Shown in pieces: positions 42,401 to 54,400 of a DNA stretch of 64,000 nucleotides. The stretch's first letter is position 1. Each line of letters opens with the position of its first letter. The stretch lies in NCBI GenBank assembly GCA_000151295.1, contig GG745339.1:613950-677949 (forward strand), in the 5' to 3' direction. A model generated the notes under the pieces. That model did not search any database, was not told the origin of the DNA, and saw only the letters and a list, made by a program, of their open reading frames with translations. A program made the translations under genes and the position numbers. The stretch is from Allomyces macrogynus ATCC 38327 (lineage: Eukaryota > Blastocladiomycota > Blastocladiomycetes > Blastocladiales > Blastocladiaceae).

Positions 42401-44926
42401 CCGAGTACGAGGACCAGCTCAAGGCGCACCCGCACAATGTGGAGCTGTGGCTTGACTATGCCATGTCGACACTGCCGCCGCATGCGAACGAGGACGCGCT
42501 GCACAGCGCGGCCAACAAGCAGTACCACCGCACGCTCAGCATCTTGCAGCGCGGGTTGCAGGAGAACCCGACTTCCTACGACCTTTGGCCCATTTACCTC
42601 GACTTACTGCTGCGCAAGGAGAGCGTCGAGCACGTGCGCGAAACGTTTGAGCAGGCTGTCAAGCACTTGCCCACGCACTGGTCCGTCTGGTGGATGTACG
42701 CGCAGTGGGAGCCTGTCGAGGATAAGCGCGTCACTCTCTACCTGCGCCTGTTCAAGCACCTCGTCGCGTGCTGGCACCGGCGCGTGCCGTACTCGCCCGT
42801 CGAGTCGAACGACGACCAGTTACCGTACTCGGAGCCATTCCTCGACGCGCTCGTCATGATTGCCTACCTCGTGCAGCGCGCCATGGGCGCGCACGCGGCC
42901 GCTGACCTCTTGCACGATGTGCTCACAGCGCAGCAGCCGGAGCAGATTATTGACGGCCAAGTGTTCACGCAGACCGAGGCGACGCCCGTCGATGCGCCGA
43001 TTACCATCACGCACTCGCTCACCATGACCGTCGCGTTTGCGATCATGTCGAAGCGCGACCTCGCCATCGCCTGGCTCGTCCTGCTATACATCAAGGTCTT
43101 TGGTCACTTGCCGCAATATGAAGGAATTGACGTCTCGGCCCGACCCGTGCGGCACTCGCCGCTGTTCTACGAGGGCGCGCATGCCTACATTGTCCGCAAG
43201 CAGCCGTTCACGCTGCGGCCCTACAAGCTCGACGCCGACCGGCACCTTGCCGCCGTGACCTCGGCGCGCGCCCTGTTTGTCGAGTGGGTCGCCATGGCCA
43301 AGGACTTGGCCGGCAGTTCCAAGCAACCGAGTGTCGTGGAAATTGCCGTCATGTCGCGCGCACTGCACGGGCTCATGGGGCTCGAGATCAGTGACGAGGC
43401 CAGCGCGCAGTACGCGGCGAAACTGCCCATTGATGCGTTTGCCGTGCCCGCGCACCCGTGGATGCTCGGCACGGTCACGGAAGGGCGGTGGACGTCGGGG
43501 ACAGAACCGGACCGGTGGACGGCAATGAGCGCGCCGGAGCCGGGCGACCACGCGTTTTGGAATATGGTCGCGCATCAGCGCGCGGTGGCCGGGGATCAGC
43601 CAGGGTTCGTGCTTGCGCTCGTGAATGCGATTCGCGGGTCATATGAGGGGTTCTCGGTGGTGCGATTTTTCTCTTCTTTTTCTTCTTTGAAGCGGGCAGA
43701 ATAGGAGCGCGCATTCCACGGGGGATGGAGCGGCACAGGTTGAGTTCGCTCATAGCCTTTAAACGCTGACGGTCAACCACCTGCATTCCTAGCTCGCGCA
43801 AATGTCGATGGACGACCTCGCCATGGCGCTCGAGCTCTACCGGCACTGTCTCGGCCTCGCCTACTCGGTCCCGTCGCAAATGGTCATCAAGGAGCGCGTG
43901 CCACCGACCGGCAAAATGTACACGTTCCTGTGGGCCAACTACGCGCTGCTCTTGAGCGTCCTGCCCAAGGATGCGGCCGGCGATGGCGACATGTCCTCGG
44001 CGCGGTGCTTTGAGGAAGCGTTGCTCGGCGGTGCCGACAAGACATGGATTTGGCGCGAGTATGTTGCGCCCATTTTGGTCAACTTGCGCAAGGACGGCAC
44101 TCTTGGCTGACGATTCTGTGGCCCTGCAGTTTCTTAGCTTGTCTCGTCGAGGACCACTCGACCAAGCTCGCGCGATTCGCGCTGCTCGCGCTCAACAACG
44201 TGCCAACGGAGACGCCGCACCCGTACCCGAACCTCGTCGCGCATACCGAGTCGCAGTTGTCGCCGATTCAAGTGACGTTTTGCTTCATCGCTCGCTCGAG
44301 CCTCCGACTCGCTACGTTCACGCTGCCAGGCTCATGCCCGTCCCCGCTCGTAGGATCTCGCGTTTGGTTTCTGGCTGCTGACCGCAATCGTTCACTACGT
44401 TCCGTCGCCCACTGTTGACGCCATTTTTGACCGACTTCTCTCGACCTGGGCATCCAGCAGTGCATGGCTGCAGCTCGTTGCGGCGTCGGCATGGTACCAG
44501 CACTCGCGCTCTGAACAGGCAACGATCGGCACGACCATGGCCTTTTTACGCGCGCTGCAACTCGACGTTCGCTGCACCAAGGCGTGGAAACAGTAAGACC
44601 CCCTTCTTCGTGCGACTTCTACTCCAACTGCGGCTGCGCGCTCTCTCGAGTTTTCTGGCTGCGTGGTTTCCTCCATTGTTGCTAGACGGCGAGCGGCACG
44701 CGGCGAGCGGCGCGCGGGCTCGCGGTGGATCCGTCCGTGTTTTTTGGGTTCGAAGGCGCCGTGGGTACTGATCGTTGGTCTTGGCTTCGTTTTCCCCCTA
44801 TCCCCCCTTCGTCGCTGTAGGGTCTTGTCGTTCCCGTGGACGCAAGCATCCCGCAAAAAGTTCCAGGAGCACATTCTCGTGCTCAAAAGCGGCAATACTT
44901 CCGCGCCCGCCGCCGGGAGCAGCTAG
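39443..44926 (+). CDS. ZFC3H1/Red1-like zinc-finger protein
   Basis: Exons 39443-39776, 39860-43659, 43793-44058, 44130-44271, 44354-44592 and 44821-44926 give 1628 residues. ZFC3H1 and fission yeast Red1 are scaffolds linking Mtr4-type helicase to the nuclear exosome (PAXT/MTREC). The N-terminus is Gln-rich, from CAG-type repeats. A long Ala/Pro-rich region leads to a coiled coil at about 525-675 (ELEQLTKDLAAEEAA). Then comes the diagnostic finger: Cys832, Cys841, Cys846 and His850 (CPFESSGGACNDGACPYTH). The C-terminal half has HAT/TPR-like helices (LWLDYAMSTLPP, LQRGLQENPTSYDLW, AVKHLPTHWSVWWMYAQWE). All six exons join in frame inside this helical part. Family assignment is secure for the finger and good for the rest; an exact orthologue name is not. 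Confidence 0.85.
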
Positions 44927-45712
44927 CCCCCCGCCGCCTACCTTGCCTTGATGGCCCTCGATGGACGCGCACGGCACGCGTCACTGACCTGCGAACGCTT
45001 CGAATGACCACGATCGCTGCAAGATGAACGGGCCTAGGACGACGTGACTTCCACCACCGCGCCCTCGCTTCGCATTACCCCTCCCTGTTTTCTTTTCGTT
45101 TGCCTGATTTCGTTTCCCCGTTTTCTCGCTTGGTGTTTCCTGGTGGGTGGTTCGTTTTTTGCCGTTGGAGTGTCTGCTGATGGAGATGGGCCGAGGACGG
45201 CGTGCGGATTTTTGGGTACTCGAGCGCACCGCGCAGAAATGATGATGAAGAAACGCACCAGTCTGTATATATAAACCAGTTAACGTCTCACTCCTGTTTG
45301 CGTTGGGGGGAGTGCGTGTCGACAGTCGGTTGGGGTTCTTTTCGGCTGTGGTTGCCATGTCTGTTGCTATTGCGATGCTGCAGGGTCGGCCGAGCTCGGA
45401 GCAGAGGGAGCACTTTTTTTGAAGTCGTGTCGTATCGTCGGCTTTTTGAGTCTCCATCATTTCACAATCCGCTCCTCGTCAACCACCACGGCGCGCTCCG
45501 TGCAATTGATCACAATCGGCAGCGCGCGGCGCCAGTAACTTGCTGCAACGCTCTTGGACCCGTTCGGCGACCACACTCCGCGCCAAATCCAGCTTGCTCG
45601 CTCGACCGCACGACGTTCTCGGCCCCAGGCGTAATTGACGGCCCGTCTGTTCTCGCCGCACATCCCGCTCGACCCGACATACCCCAGCGCCAGCAACCAG
45701 CAACCAACGACC
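44927..45712. other. Intergenic region before the acyltransferase
   Basis: 786 bp with pyrimidine-rich tracts between about 45060 and 45480. It should hold the terminator of the ZFC3H1-like gene and the promoter of the acyltransferase. I see no further gene. Confidence 0.5.
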
Positions 45713-48700
45713 ATGCCGTCGACGCTGCCCAACACACCCATCGACAAGGAACCGCCCGCGACCGCGTCGAAGAGCGCGATCCAGGTTATTCCAAAACTCA
45801 ACGATCCGCCGGCACCGCCGCCCGAGCGCAAGCATCGTCACGGTAGTGCGCGTACCAGCAGTGGCAGATTGCACGGTGCGCGGCGGCACGCGTCAGACGG
45901 CCACAAGAACGGCGAGGACCATACGGTCGACGACGATGGCGACGACGAGGAGGATCACGAGAGCCACACGTTGCCCGAGGGCGAGGCCAACTTGGCGTAC
46001 TTGTCGCTGTTCTGTTTAGTCGGGCCGAAACGAAAGTGTGCTGGGGCGAGAACGGTGGATTGAACCTGTTTTTGTTCCTTTGGATCCCGCGTTTCCTGTC
46101 TGTGTTTAGCAAAACCAAGGGGCTTGGTCGTTTCCGGCAAGACCCCGTGCGGTTCATGATTCGGTTGACCGCCGAAGGGTCTGCGTTTTTCACAGGATCG
46201 GTATGGCGCTCGCGCGTTTCCGGTTTACCACCATGTTCGCGCCTGCCCGCTCACGGATCTGGGATCGACGTTTAGGGCTGGCGCAAGTACGAGAACTACA
46301 TTGGCGCGCCAATTCTCTACCCGGACTACACGAGCGACATGATGAAGGCGGTCATGGGGTCGGAGGCCGTGCAGCAGGCGATTGCCGAGGCCGCACAGGC
46401 CGAGATGGCGGGCGAGGGCAAGGGGGCCAAGTCCGAGGCCACGGCCAAGAAAGTGGCCAAGGCCAAGGCCGAAAACTACGCGAGTACGGGAATACGGCCT
46501 GCTTGGGTTTGTTGCGTGCGTTCGAAATGTGCTCATTACGAACTTGAATGTCTTGCAGAAACATTGATTGCCGATCTCAGCTCCAAGCGCACGCTGCGGT
46601 TCATTGCGTTTGCGGTCAATAATTTGCTCGTTCGGTACGGCTTGTGGGTGGAAAAACGCCAGTTTGGCCGCGATCGAAGTGCTGACCTGTCCGTGCGCCC
46701 AGACTTTACCATCAAGGCATCTATATCAAGGGCTCCGAGTTCATTGCCGTACGCTCTCAACGCATCCTGATCCTCTCCACCCTTTCATGCTTGGATATTG
46801 ACCTGGAACTGTGCCCTCCCTGTAGCTCCAAGAAGCGGCTAAGGACGCGGCCGCTAAGGGCATTTCGCTGCTCTTTCTCCCCTCGCACAAGTCGCACGTC
46901 GACTACTTGGTCATCTCCTACGTCTTTTACCGTCTCGGGCTCGCTCTGCCGCACATTGCCGCGGGCCAAAACCTCAACATTCCGATTGTCGGTAGCCTGC
47001 TGAAAAAGGGCGGGGTACGCATATCTCCATCTTCATTCCGCGTGCGTCGCAAATCGCGTCCTGACGTGCGGTCTTGCTGAACCCGACCACCAGGCCTTTT
47101 TCATTCGCCGGTCGTTTGGCAACGACCCGCTCTACTCAGCAATATTCAAGGAGTACATCGAAACGCTCTTGTCGCGCGGCATGAACATTGAAGGGTTCAT
47201 TGAGGGGACCAGGAGTCGGACCGGCAAGCTGCTGCCGCCGCGATTCGGGATCCTCAAGATTGTGCTCTCGGCGGTCATTAGCGGGCGCATCAAGGACGTC
47301 ATGGTCTGCCCGATGTCGATTGGCTACGACAAGGTACGTTCCGCTCTCGCGCAAGCTTTCCACCAGTTACAGTGCTGATTCTTTCGTGGGCCTTTTGATT
47401 CCAACGTTAGGTCATCGAGACGGGTACCATCTCCATGCCTCTTGTAGCGTGTTGCACCTCACGCTCTTCTCTCTAATCCCCGTTTGCGACGGATAGAGTC
47501 GTACGTCAACGAGCTGCTCGGCCGGCCAAAAGAACCCGAGTCGCTGGGCCAACTCGTCAACTCGACGAGCGTGTTGCAGCTGAAATGGGGTCGCATCGAC
47601 GTGCGCTTCCAAAAACCGTGGTCGTTGCGCGAGTTTATCGACAACGAGTGCATGCAGCGCAACCCGACGGGTCTCGGCCCTATGGAGAACAGATTAAACT
47701 CGCTCACTCTCTTGCGCGCACTCGGGTACCGCGTGCTCAGCGACATCAACCAGGTCTCGGTGATCATGCCGTCGGCGCTCGTCGGGACTGTGATTTTGAC
47801 ACTGCGCGGGCGCGGCGTCTCGCGCACGGATCTCGTGACCAAGGTCGAATGGCTGCGGCACCAGGTGCTGCTCAAGGGCGGGAAGGTGGCCGAGTTTGGC
47901 GACGCGACCGCGGTGATTGTCGACCGTGTGCTCGCGATTCTCGGGTCCGACATGATTGGCGAGCGCAAGGACTTGCTCGAGCCCGTCTACTTTGTCAAGA
48001 AACGCTTCGAGCTTTCGTGGTACCGCAATCAAACGTTGCATCTGTTCATCACCGAGTCAATTCTGTGTGCGGTCCTCGAAGTCTTGCTGCGCGAGCACAC
48101 CAACGTCTCGCGGCAGCGACTGCTGCAGGACGTGTCATTTTTGTCGCAGCTGCTCAAGCGCGAGTTCGTTTTCCCTCCGGGTGGGGTTCTCGAGAACACG
48201 ACCAAAACCATCAATTCGCTCAACGAGAACGGCGTGATTCGGTCAATTGACGAGATTGTGGACCGCGGCAAGTTTGACTTTTACTGCTTCCTCCTCTGGC
48301 CGTTTATCGAGACCTACTGGCTCGCGAGCCTGTCGCTGTTCCTGCTCTACCCGCAGTTTGGTGCTGACACGAACGTGCCTGCTGGCCCACCGACCAAGGC
48401 CGACGCGGCTGCAGCGACCGAGTGCGCAACGTCTGACCCAGTGACGGGGCCGAGTAGTGAGACTTGGTTCCTTGAAAAGGATTTCTCGAATGCCGTGCAG
48501 GATTTGGCCAAGACGCTCTACTACGAGGTGCGTGCGTTTTTGCTTGGTTGATCGGTTGCTCAGCTGCGCAAATGCTGAGCTGACTGTTGATTCCCGGTGG
48601 ATTAGGGCGAGCTGGCGTACTTTGAGTCTATCAACAAGGGTTTGTGCTTCATTCCCACTCATCGACCATGTTTGACCATCGATTCCCGCTGACGTTTACT

Positions 48701-49185
48701 GCTGTTGTTCGCGAATAGAAATCCTCAAGAATGCAGTACGTTGCATCGCACACATCCCATTCGCGATGCTCGACCAACTTGGCCCCTCTTTTATAGTGGA
48801 CGTCGTTCCAAGAGAGCGGCATGCTCGTCTACCGTGGCCAACACGTTGCTCTGCACCGCGACTGGCATCCCGAGCGCAGCGACCGGTACGCATCTGGCCT
48901 CTCCACCCACTCATTTCTACGGTCACCAACCATCTCTCTCTCCACCCTTTCAGCTTGCTGCACAAGACCAACTACATCCACCGGTTCCGTCGCGACAAGG
49001 ACGGCGTCGCGCGCTTCTCACCGCCCATGTCTGACCGCGCCGTGCGAGTCGTCGGCGTGAGTGCCGCCAAGCTCGCCGAAATGCAAAAGAACACGCCGCC
49101 ACCGCCTCTGGAACCTGCCCCGCCCGCGTCGCCACCGTTCAAGTCGGCGCTGCCAACGGGCGAGCCAAAAGTGTTCAAGTTGTGA
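45713..49185 (+). CDS. Glycerol-3-phosphate/DHAP acyltransferase (PlsB-like)
   Basis: Thirteen exons: 45713-45996, 46110-46200, 46276-46483, 46559-46634, 46703-46748, 46826-47014, 47094-47333, 47411-47423, 47497-48527, 48606-48639, 48718-48734, 48797-48885, 48954-49185; 849 residues. The enzyme acylates glycerol-3-phosphate or dihydroxyacetone phosphate, the first step of glycerolipid synthesis, at mitochondrial, ER or peroxisomal membranes. Motifs are in order: the HX4D box LPSHKSHVDYL (His256, Asp261), AFFIRRSFG (299), FIEGTRSRTGK (334) and MSIGYDKVIE. A hydrophobic segment near 670-690 (FETYWLASLSLFLLYP-type) may be membrane-associated. Introns are 62-113 nt. Exons of 13, 17 and 34 nt are needed to keep the conserved frame (for example YDK-VIET-ESYVNELLGRP). 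The N-terminus is acidic and His-rich. GPAT versus DHAPAT cannot be decided. Confidence 0.9.
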
Positions 49186-49900
49186 TTGCGAGTCGCGTGA
49201 TGGGAAGGGGATCGGCGGTGTGTTTAGATTTGTGTGGTGTCGCCGTTTTAGTTTTCGGCCATTGATAACCGAGCACAAAGCGGACGGGAAATGGACAGTT
49301 GAATATATTTTGGCGAAGCATCGTTGCTGATGGGAGGCCGACCTGGAATTCCATCTCATCGTCAGGCGAGAAACGGCTCAAACGCAGGACTCCAACAAAA
49401 TGGAGATGCCGGCTTCTTGGCAATACGAGCCGATTCAACAACAGTAACAGATCTCAAGCCTGGGCGCGGTCCCGGTTTATGAGCAAACAGGACGCCAGCA
49501 TTCAGCAAACACGCGATCCACCAGTGCTGCCACGGGTGCGCGCGTACAACACAGGCCATCGCGAGTCATGTCCATGGTTTTGTGCCCGAAGACTCTCCCA
49601 CATACCTTGGCATGTATTTGATCTTTCCCCCTTTCAAATATGGCAGCATTGGCGCAAGTGTTACGCACAAATCTCTAGCACCTCACCACTCACCACCCAC
49701 CAGAATATGCAACGAAGGAATGAGCTGAAGAATAGAGAACATGAGTTCACAGCTAAATGTCAAAAGAAACTATCTTGACCAATGCTGACGACAACGTCTC
49801 AAAAAGCACTGGACTTTGGCAATTATGCGGCATGCCACACTTTGTTAGGCCAGCGACGACAGTGCCCACTCAGTACGGCCCCGTTTTCGTCCATTACACG
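49186..49900. other. Intergenic region
   Basis: 715 bp, lower in GC than the flanks. Frames here begin with non-ATG codons and lack domain character. It contains 3' ends of the flanking genes and nothing else I can support. Confidence 0.5.
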
Positions 49901-50978
49901 CTAACAACGGGGTCTGGGTCTATGCTCATCGAAAGCATCGACAGATCCAGAGGAACCAGTTCCTGGCCGAGTTGCACCACCAGCACCATCAGGAGAATCG
50001 AAGCGACGGCGTTTGCTGGACCGCAACGAGTCGTTCATGGGCTCTTCGGGCATTTGGAGCAACTCGCGGGACTGCTCTTCAAGCACTACAATTAGCTTGC
50101 GGTTGACAGCAACGACAAGCGTCTTGAGCCGGAGATACCGTGCAAGATCCAACAGCTGCTGCCACGCGGAAATACGAAAACGTTGCAGGGTCACAAGCAA
50201 AATCGACCACGAGCTCGTCGGGCGTCTCTGTGGGAAGCGCTGGCTAATCAGGGGTCCAGCCTCAGTAAATGTGAACAAAGACAAGCGCAACGACTGGCGC
50301 GTCCCACACCATGAACGGAATCGGGTCCTTGATCCCAACAAGAGCCGACTCGGCCCACGGGCCCGAAAACGTGCTGCGAAAGTACGATGAGCCGCACATG
50401 AGCATCATTCGTGTGGCATACAGCGGCGTATCAGTCCCCTTGGTCAAGAACGCACAGTCCGAGACGCTCGGATCGTGGAGAAAGCGCAAAAAGCCCAATG
50501 GCGCAGACCTTGCAGTGGTTCCGTCGTCTTGCCCGTTTCAACGATAGCGAAGCCCAAGGACATGTCATGCACGCGGTTGCTGCCACGCTGGACATCGACC
50601 GCAACCACGACAGAAGCCATGGCAGCGGTGCCGACCATCTTTTGATCGAGCGACTGGACAGGAACGATAGAAGGAGTGTCTGGCAGTCTATCACCCGGGC
50701 AGTCGAGGACGATGCGCAGGAGGGTGATTGGAGCGTGGTCCAGCCGTGAACATATATGCTCCATCAGGCATGGATGACGTGGACAGCGACGACAATGTGG
50801 ATGGCAGCATGGGGAGAATGGTGACGTTTTGATGGCGTGGAGGGCATGGAGGGCGTGGCACATAACCAAGAAATGGCATGGATGATGCTTGTGATGTGTC
50901 TCCCTCACTCACTGGTTTGTCGCAATCAATCAGACGCACAATGTTACCGTGTGTTACCGCCCTGGGCTTGAAACTCAT
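49901..50978 (-). pseudogene. Damaged BTB-domain (possibly MATH-BTB) gene
   Basis: A BTB domain is recognisable on the minus strand but spread over three frames. One frame (to about 50525) carries VVVAVDVQRGSNRVHDMSLG, possibly a MATH-like or leader domain. A second, from about 50498, has the BTB opening FLRFLHDPSVSDCAFLTKG and CGSSYFRSTFSGPWAES and stops at a TGA (50264-50262) right after VFVHIY. In the same frame beyond two stops comes TETPDELVVDFACDP. A third frame gives WQQLLDLARYLRLKTLVV, then a basic SKRRRFD tail and a stop at 49901. A short exon MSFKPRAVTHG with a strong GTGAGT donor starts at 50978. Conventional introns do not repair all breaks, so I call it a probable pseudogene; sequencing errors or atypical introns are the alternative. 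Confidence 0.5.
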
Positions 50979-51428
50979 TGCCAGCTGTTGCCAAACTCAG
51001 CGGGGACATGGCGGCCGTGCATAATTTACCATTTACTCGGAACGTTCTTTTCAGTCCGGGCTCTATCAGTGCACCGATCGACAAGGTAGACCTGGTGGTG
51101 CCATCCGAGCAGGATGCATGCCAGCTGCTGCTCCATAGATATTGCTGGCGAAAGAGCCCGCGTGCTGGGCCGACGGCATTTGCGTGCGTTTGAAGAACGC
51201 ATCAGGGAAATGGTCACTGATATTTCCTGGCCTTGAACGGTTAGCGGCAACAAGTCCGAGCTTATCGCTGACAGTCGTTGCCCGAACTGACGTTTAGGTA
51301 CGGCAAATGGTCGCTTAAGCACGAAATAATTGCCATGAATTAAGTCAGTCTATCGCCTCCAAGTCGACATTCTCAGACCCCTCAGGCGTCCACCATTCCA
51401 TCGATACCTCTACCTGCAGCCGCACAGA
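50979..51428. other. Intergenic region
   Basis: 450 bp between the damaged BTB gene and the 3' end of the ankyrin/PH gene. A minus-strand frame (51026-51322) is open but has no recognisable features. Nothing else is seen. Confidence 0.45.
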
Positions 51429-54400
51429 TCACGTCGAGCAATTGACGACCATCTGCATCATCGCCTCCCCCGGCCACATCTCGAGCATCCCTTCGATCCC
51501 ATCCGTCCACTGCGCAAATGACTCGTCCGAATCGCACGCAAAGCACACGCCTTCGCCATTCTTAAACTGCAGCACAAATGACCGCGGCACGCTCGCAAGA
51601 TGATGTCCCGGGTCGCGCGCAACCAAGTCGGCGCCCTTGGTCATCCCCGTGCACTGCGCCAAATCCAATGCGTCGCGCGGGACCATGGCGTCCGAGAACG
51701 GCACCAGCTTCCACCCAACGAGACGGAAGTACCGGCGCTTCCAGTGCCGCGTATCGCCACCGTGCTGCGCGAGCGTGCCCTCGCACTGGATCTCGTTGCG
51801 CAACACGTGCAGTCGCGCAATCTGGTCGACGGCGTCACGCAACGTGCGGAAGGGCATGGTCGCGGGGGTAATGGACGGCAGGAAGAGCGCGCCCACATCG
51901 ACGGTCACGGGCCGGCCGGTCGTCGAGACGAGCGTCGTGGCGTGCAGGACTCCGCGCGCGCGCGGCAAGACCGAGGCAACCGAGATCGGGGCCGTGGCCA
52001 CGATTTCCTCGCGAATGTCGCGCACCGTATCGCCCGCCGAGTCGGCGCGCTTGCCAGCTTGGAAGAGCCGGTTTGCGCTGGCCAGGAACCCGGTCTTGGC
52101 CTGTTGCCGCTGCTCGTACCGCAGGCACACGTTCACTTGGAGCGTGTCGTTGGCCGTGACGTGACTACAAGCGCGGCAGTGGTCCGCAGTCAGCTCCATC
52201 CCTCCCTTCGAGGAACGACGTAGAAAGTGAACGTACATCTGCGCTTCATCCCCGATCCCTACGGAATCACTCATCACCACGAACGGCTTCGACGCAAACA
52301 CGGCTGCGTCGCGCTTCGTCACCGTCACAAACACGTGTGTCATTTGCCGGCCCGACAAGACCCACTCCAGCCCCGACACCTTGCCAACTTTCACCATCAG
52401 CGTGCCGTCCTCGACGACCGCCACGGAACTCGACCCCGAAGTCGTGATCGACCCCGGTCTCGTCGGGCGGAACGACACCGACTTTTTCGGTTTCAGCTGA
52501 GACGACCCGAGCGGCGACGCCGTGCGCGGTCCCGGCGCTGGCACCGACCCGACCGAGAACGACGCGCGCCGTGCCGCCGCCGCAGCGCTCGTCACGGACA
52601 CGTCCATCGACGCCGACATGGATCCGCGGCGCGGTGGGAGTTGCGGCGCAGCTGTTGCGGAGGGGACCGGCACGGGCTGCGTCGCGGCAATCGAAATGGT
52701 CGCGCGGCGTGCGATTTTCGGAATGGGGGCGCCGCCGAAATGCGTCGTCACTTCAATCGCGGCGGCGTGGTCCTCGATCAGGTCGAGGTCGTCGTCGGCA
52801 GTCATGGTTGACCGCGCGTCTTCCGTGCGCAGGGTCTGCGACAGGTCCGAAACTTGGTCGGAGGTCGTGTCGGTCGTGGTCGAGTGCGCAAGAGTCGGGA
52901 ACGTCTCGAGTGTGGACCTGAGCTTGGTTGGTGCATCCTCGCGGACGGTGGGTGGCGGCGGCGACGGCGACCGCGGGCGGTCGAGCATGTACATGAGTGA
53001 CGGCGCGAGATCGTCGAGACTGAAGTCAAAGTCGAGCGTGGGGAGCGGCGGAAGAAGGTTGGTCGAGGACGACGCGACCTGCGAGTCGTCGACGGCCGAC
53101 ATAACGTTGGCGGACTCCTCCTCGGGCTTTGCGACGGGCTCGGCTTCGGCCTCCGCCTGCTCTTCCTCTTCAACCACCTCTGCTGGTGCCAGCGGCTCGG
53201 GCTCAGCCACCTCCTCCTCCGTCTCGGGCTCCTGCACCTCCGGCGCAGTCTCCTCCACCACCTTCTCAGACACTTCCTCCTCCTCGACGGGCTCCTCCTG
53301 CACGGCACCAACGACCGGCGCCGGCCCGTCCTTGACACACTCGGACGACACCGACCGCAAGGTCATCGACCGCCAAGTCCCCGAATCGGCCGTCGTGTGC
53401 TGCCGTTTGATTTCCGCAAGACGCGACTTCGACTGTTGCTGCCCGTCCCCACTCTCCTCGCCCTCCTCCTTCTTGATCACGGGCCGGCGTACCTGTGCGG
53501 CCGCAGCCGACGGCGTCGCGAGCGTGGCGAGATCAGCCATCTTAGTTGGCACCTTGGGCACGTTCGGGTTATCTTTGATGCGCTGCATGAACGCCGCGCG
53601 CGCCTGGCCGAAATCGACACCGATGTGGTCAATGTAGAGCTGCGGGTTCCGCGAGAAGCTGCCGTCGGCGCCGATCGTGGGCTTCGACGTGGAAACGGCG
53701 GTAGAGTCGGAAGGTGCGGCCGTGATCGACGACGTGCGGGAGTGGCCCTTGGGCTGCACTTTCGGACCCCACGGGGTCACAGCAGCTGGCACCGGTGCCG
53801 GCGCCGCGGCCGTTGGTGCGGGCGTCACCACCGCCGGCTTGGTCGGAGCCGCAACGGACGACGCCGCCGCGGCGGCCTTGACCGACGAGGACGGCACGGT
53901 GCTCTTGGCCGGCACCGACACCGCCGCCGCCTTCGTCCCATTCACGGTGTTCTCACCCCACGACCGCGGCGACGCCGGGCGTACGTGCGCGACCACGACC
54001 GGGCTTGCACTCGCCGCCGGTTCCCCATTCGCGAGCGTCGGGAACCGCGCCTTGCGCTTCTGCAGCGGAATGAACAACTCGTCGGCCTGGGTGGCGAGAT
54101 CCTCTTTCACGACCGGCACACTCGACGACGCGAGGGCCGCGAGCGTTTCCGAGATCTTGGACCCGGTCTTGCCGACGACCGCGGCTATTTCGTCGGCAGA
54201 ATCCGAAGACTTGGCGGGGGCCAGGTTCTCGGCGCTGCCGACGGTACCGGAATCGATGCGGTCGACGGCGTTTGATGTTGAGCGCGCAAGGGGCTCGTCA
54301 GACGTTGCGGCGGGCTTAGCGTCGCCAAGGACGTCGTCAAAGGCGGCGAGGTCGACGCCGATCACGCGGCGGCGGGATGTGGCGGGCTTGGCACCGCCCG

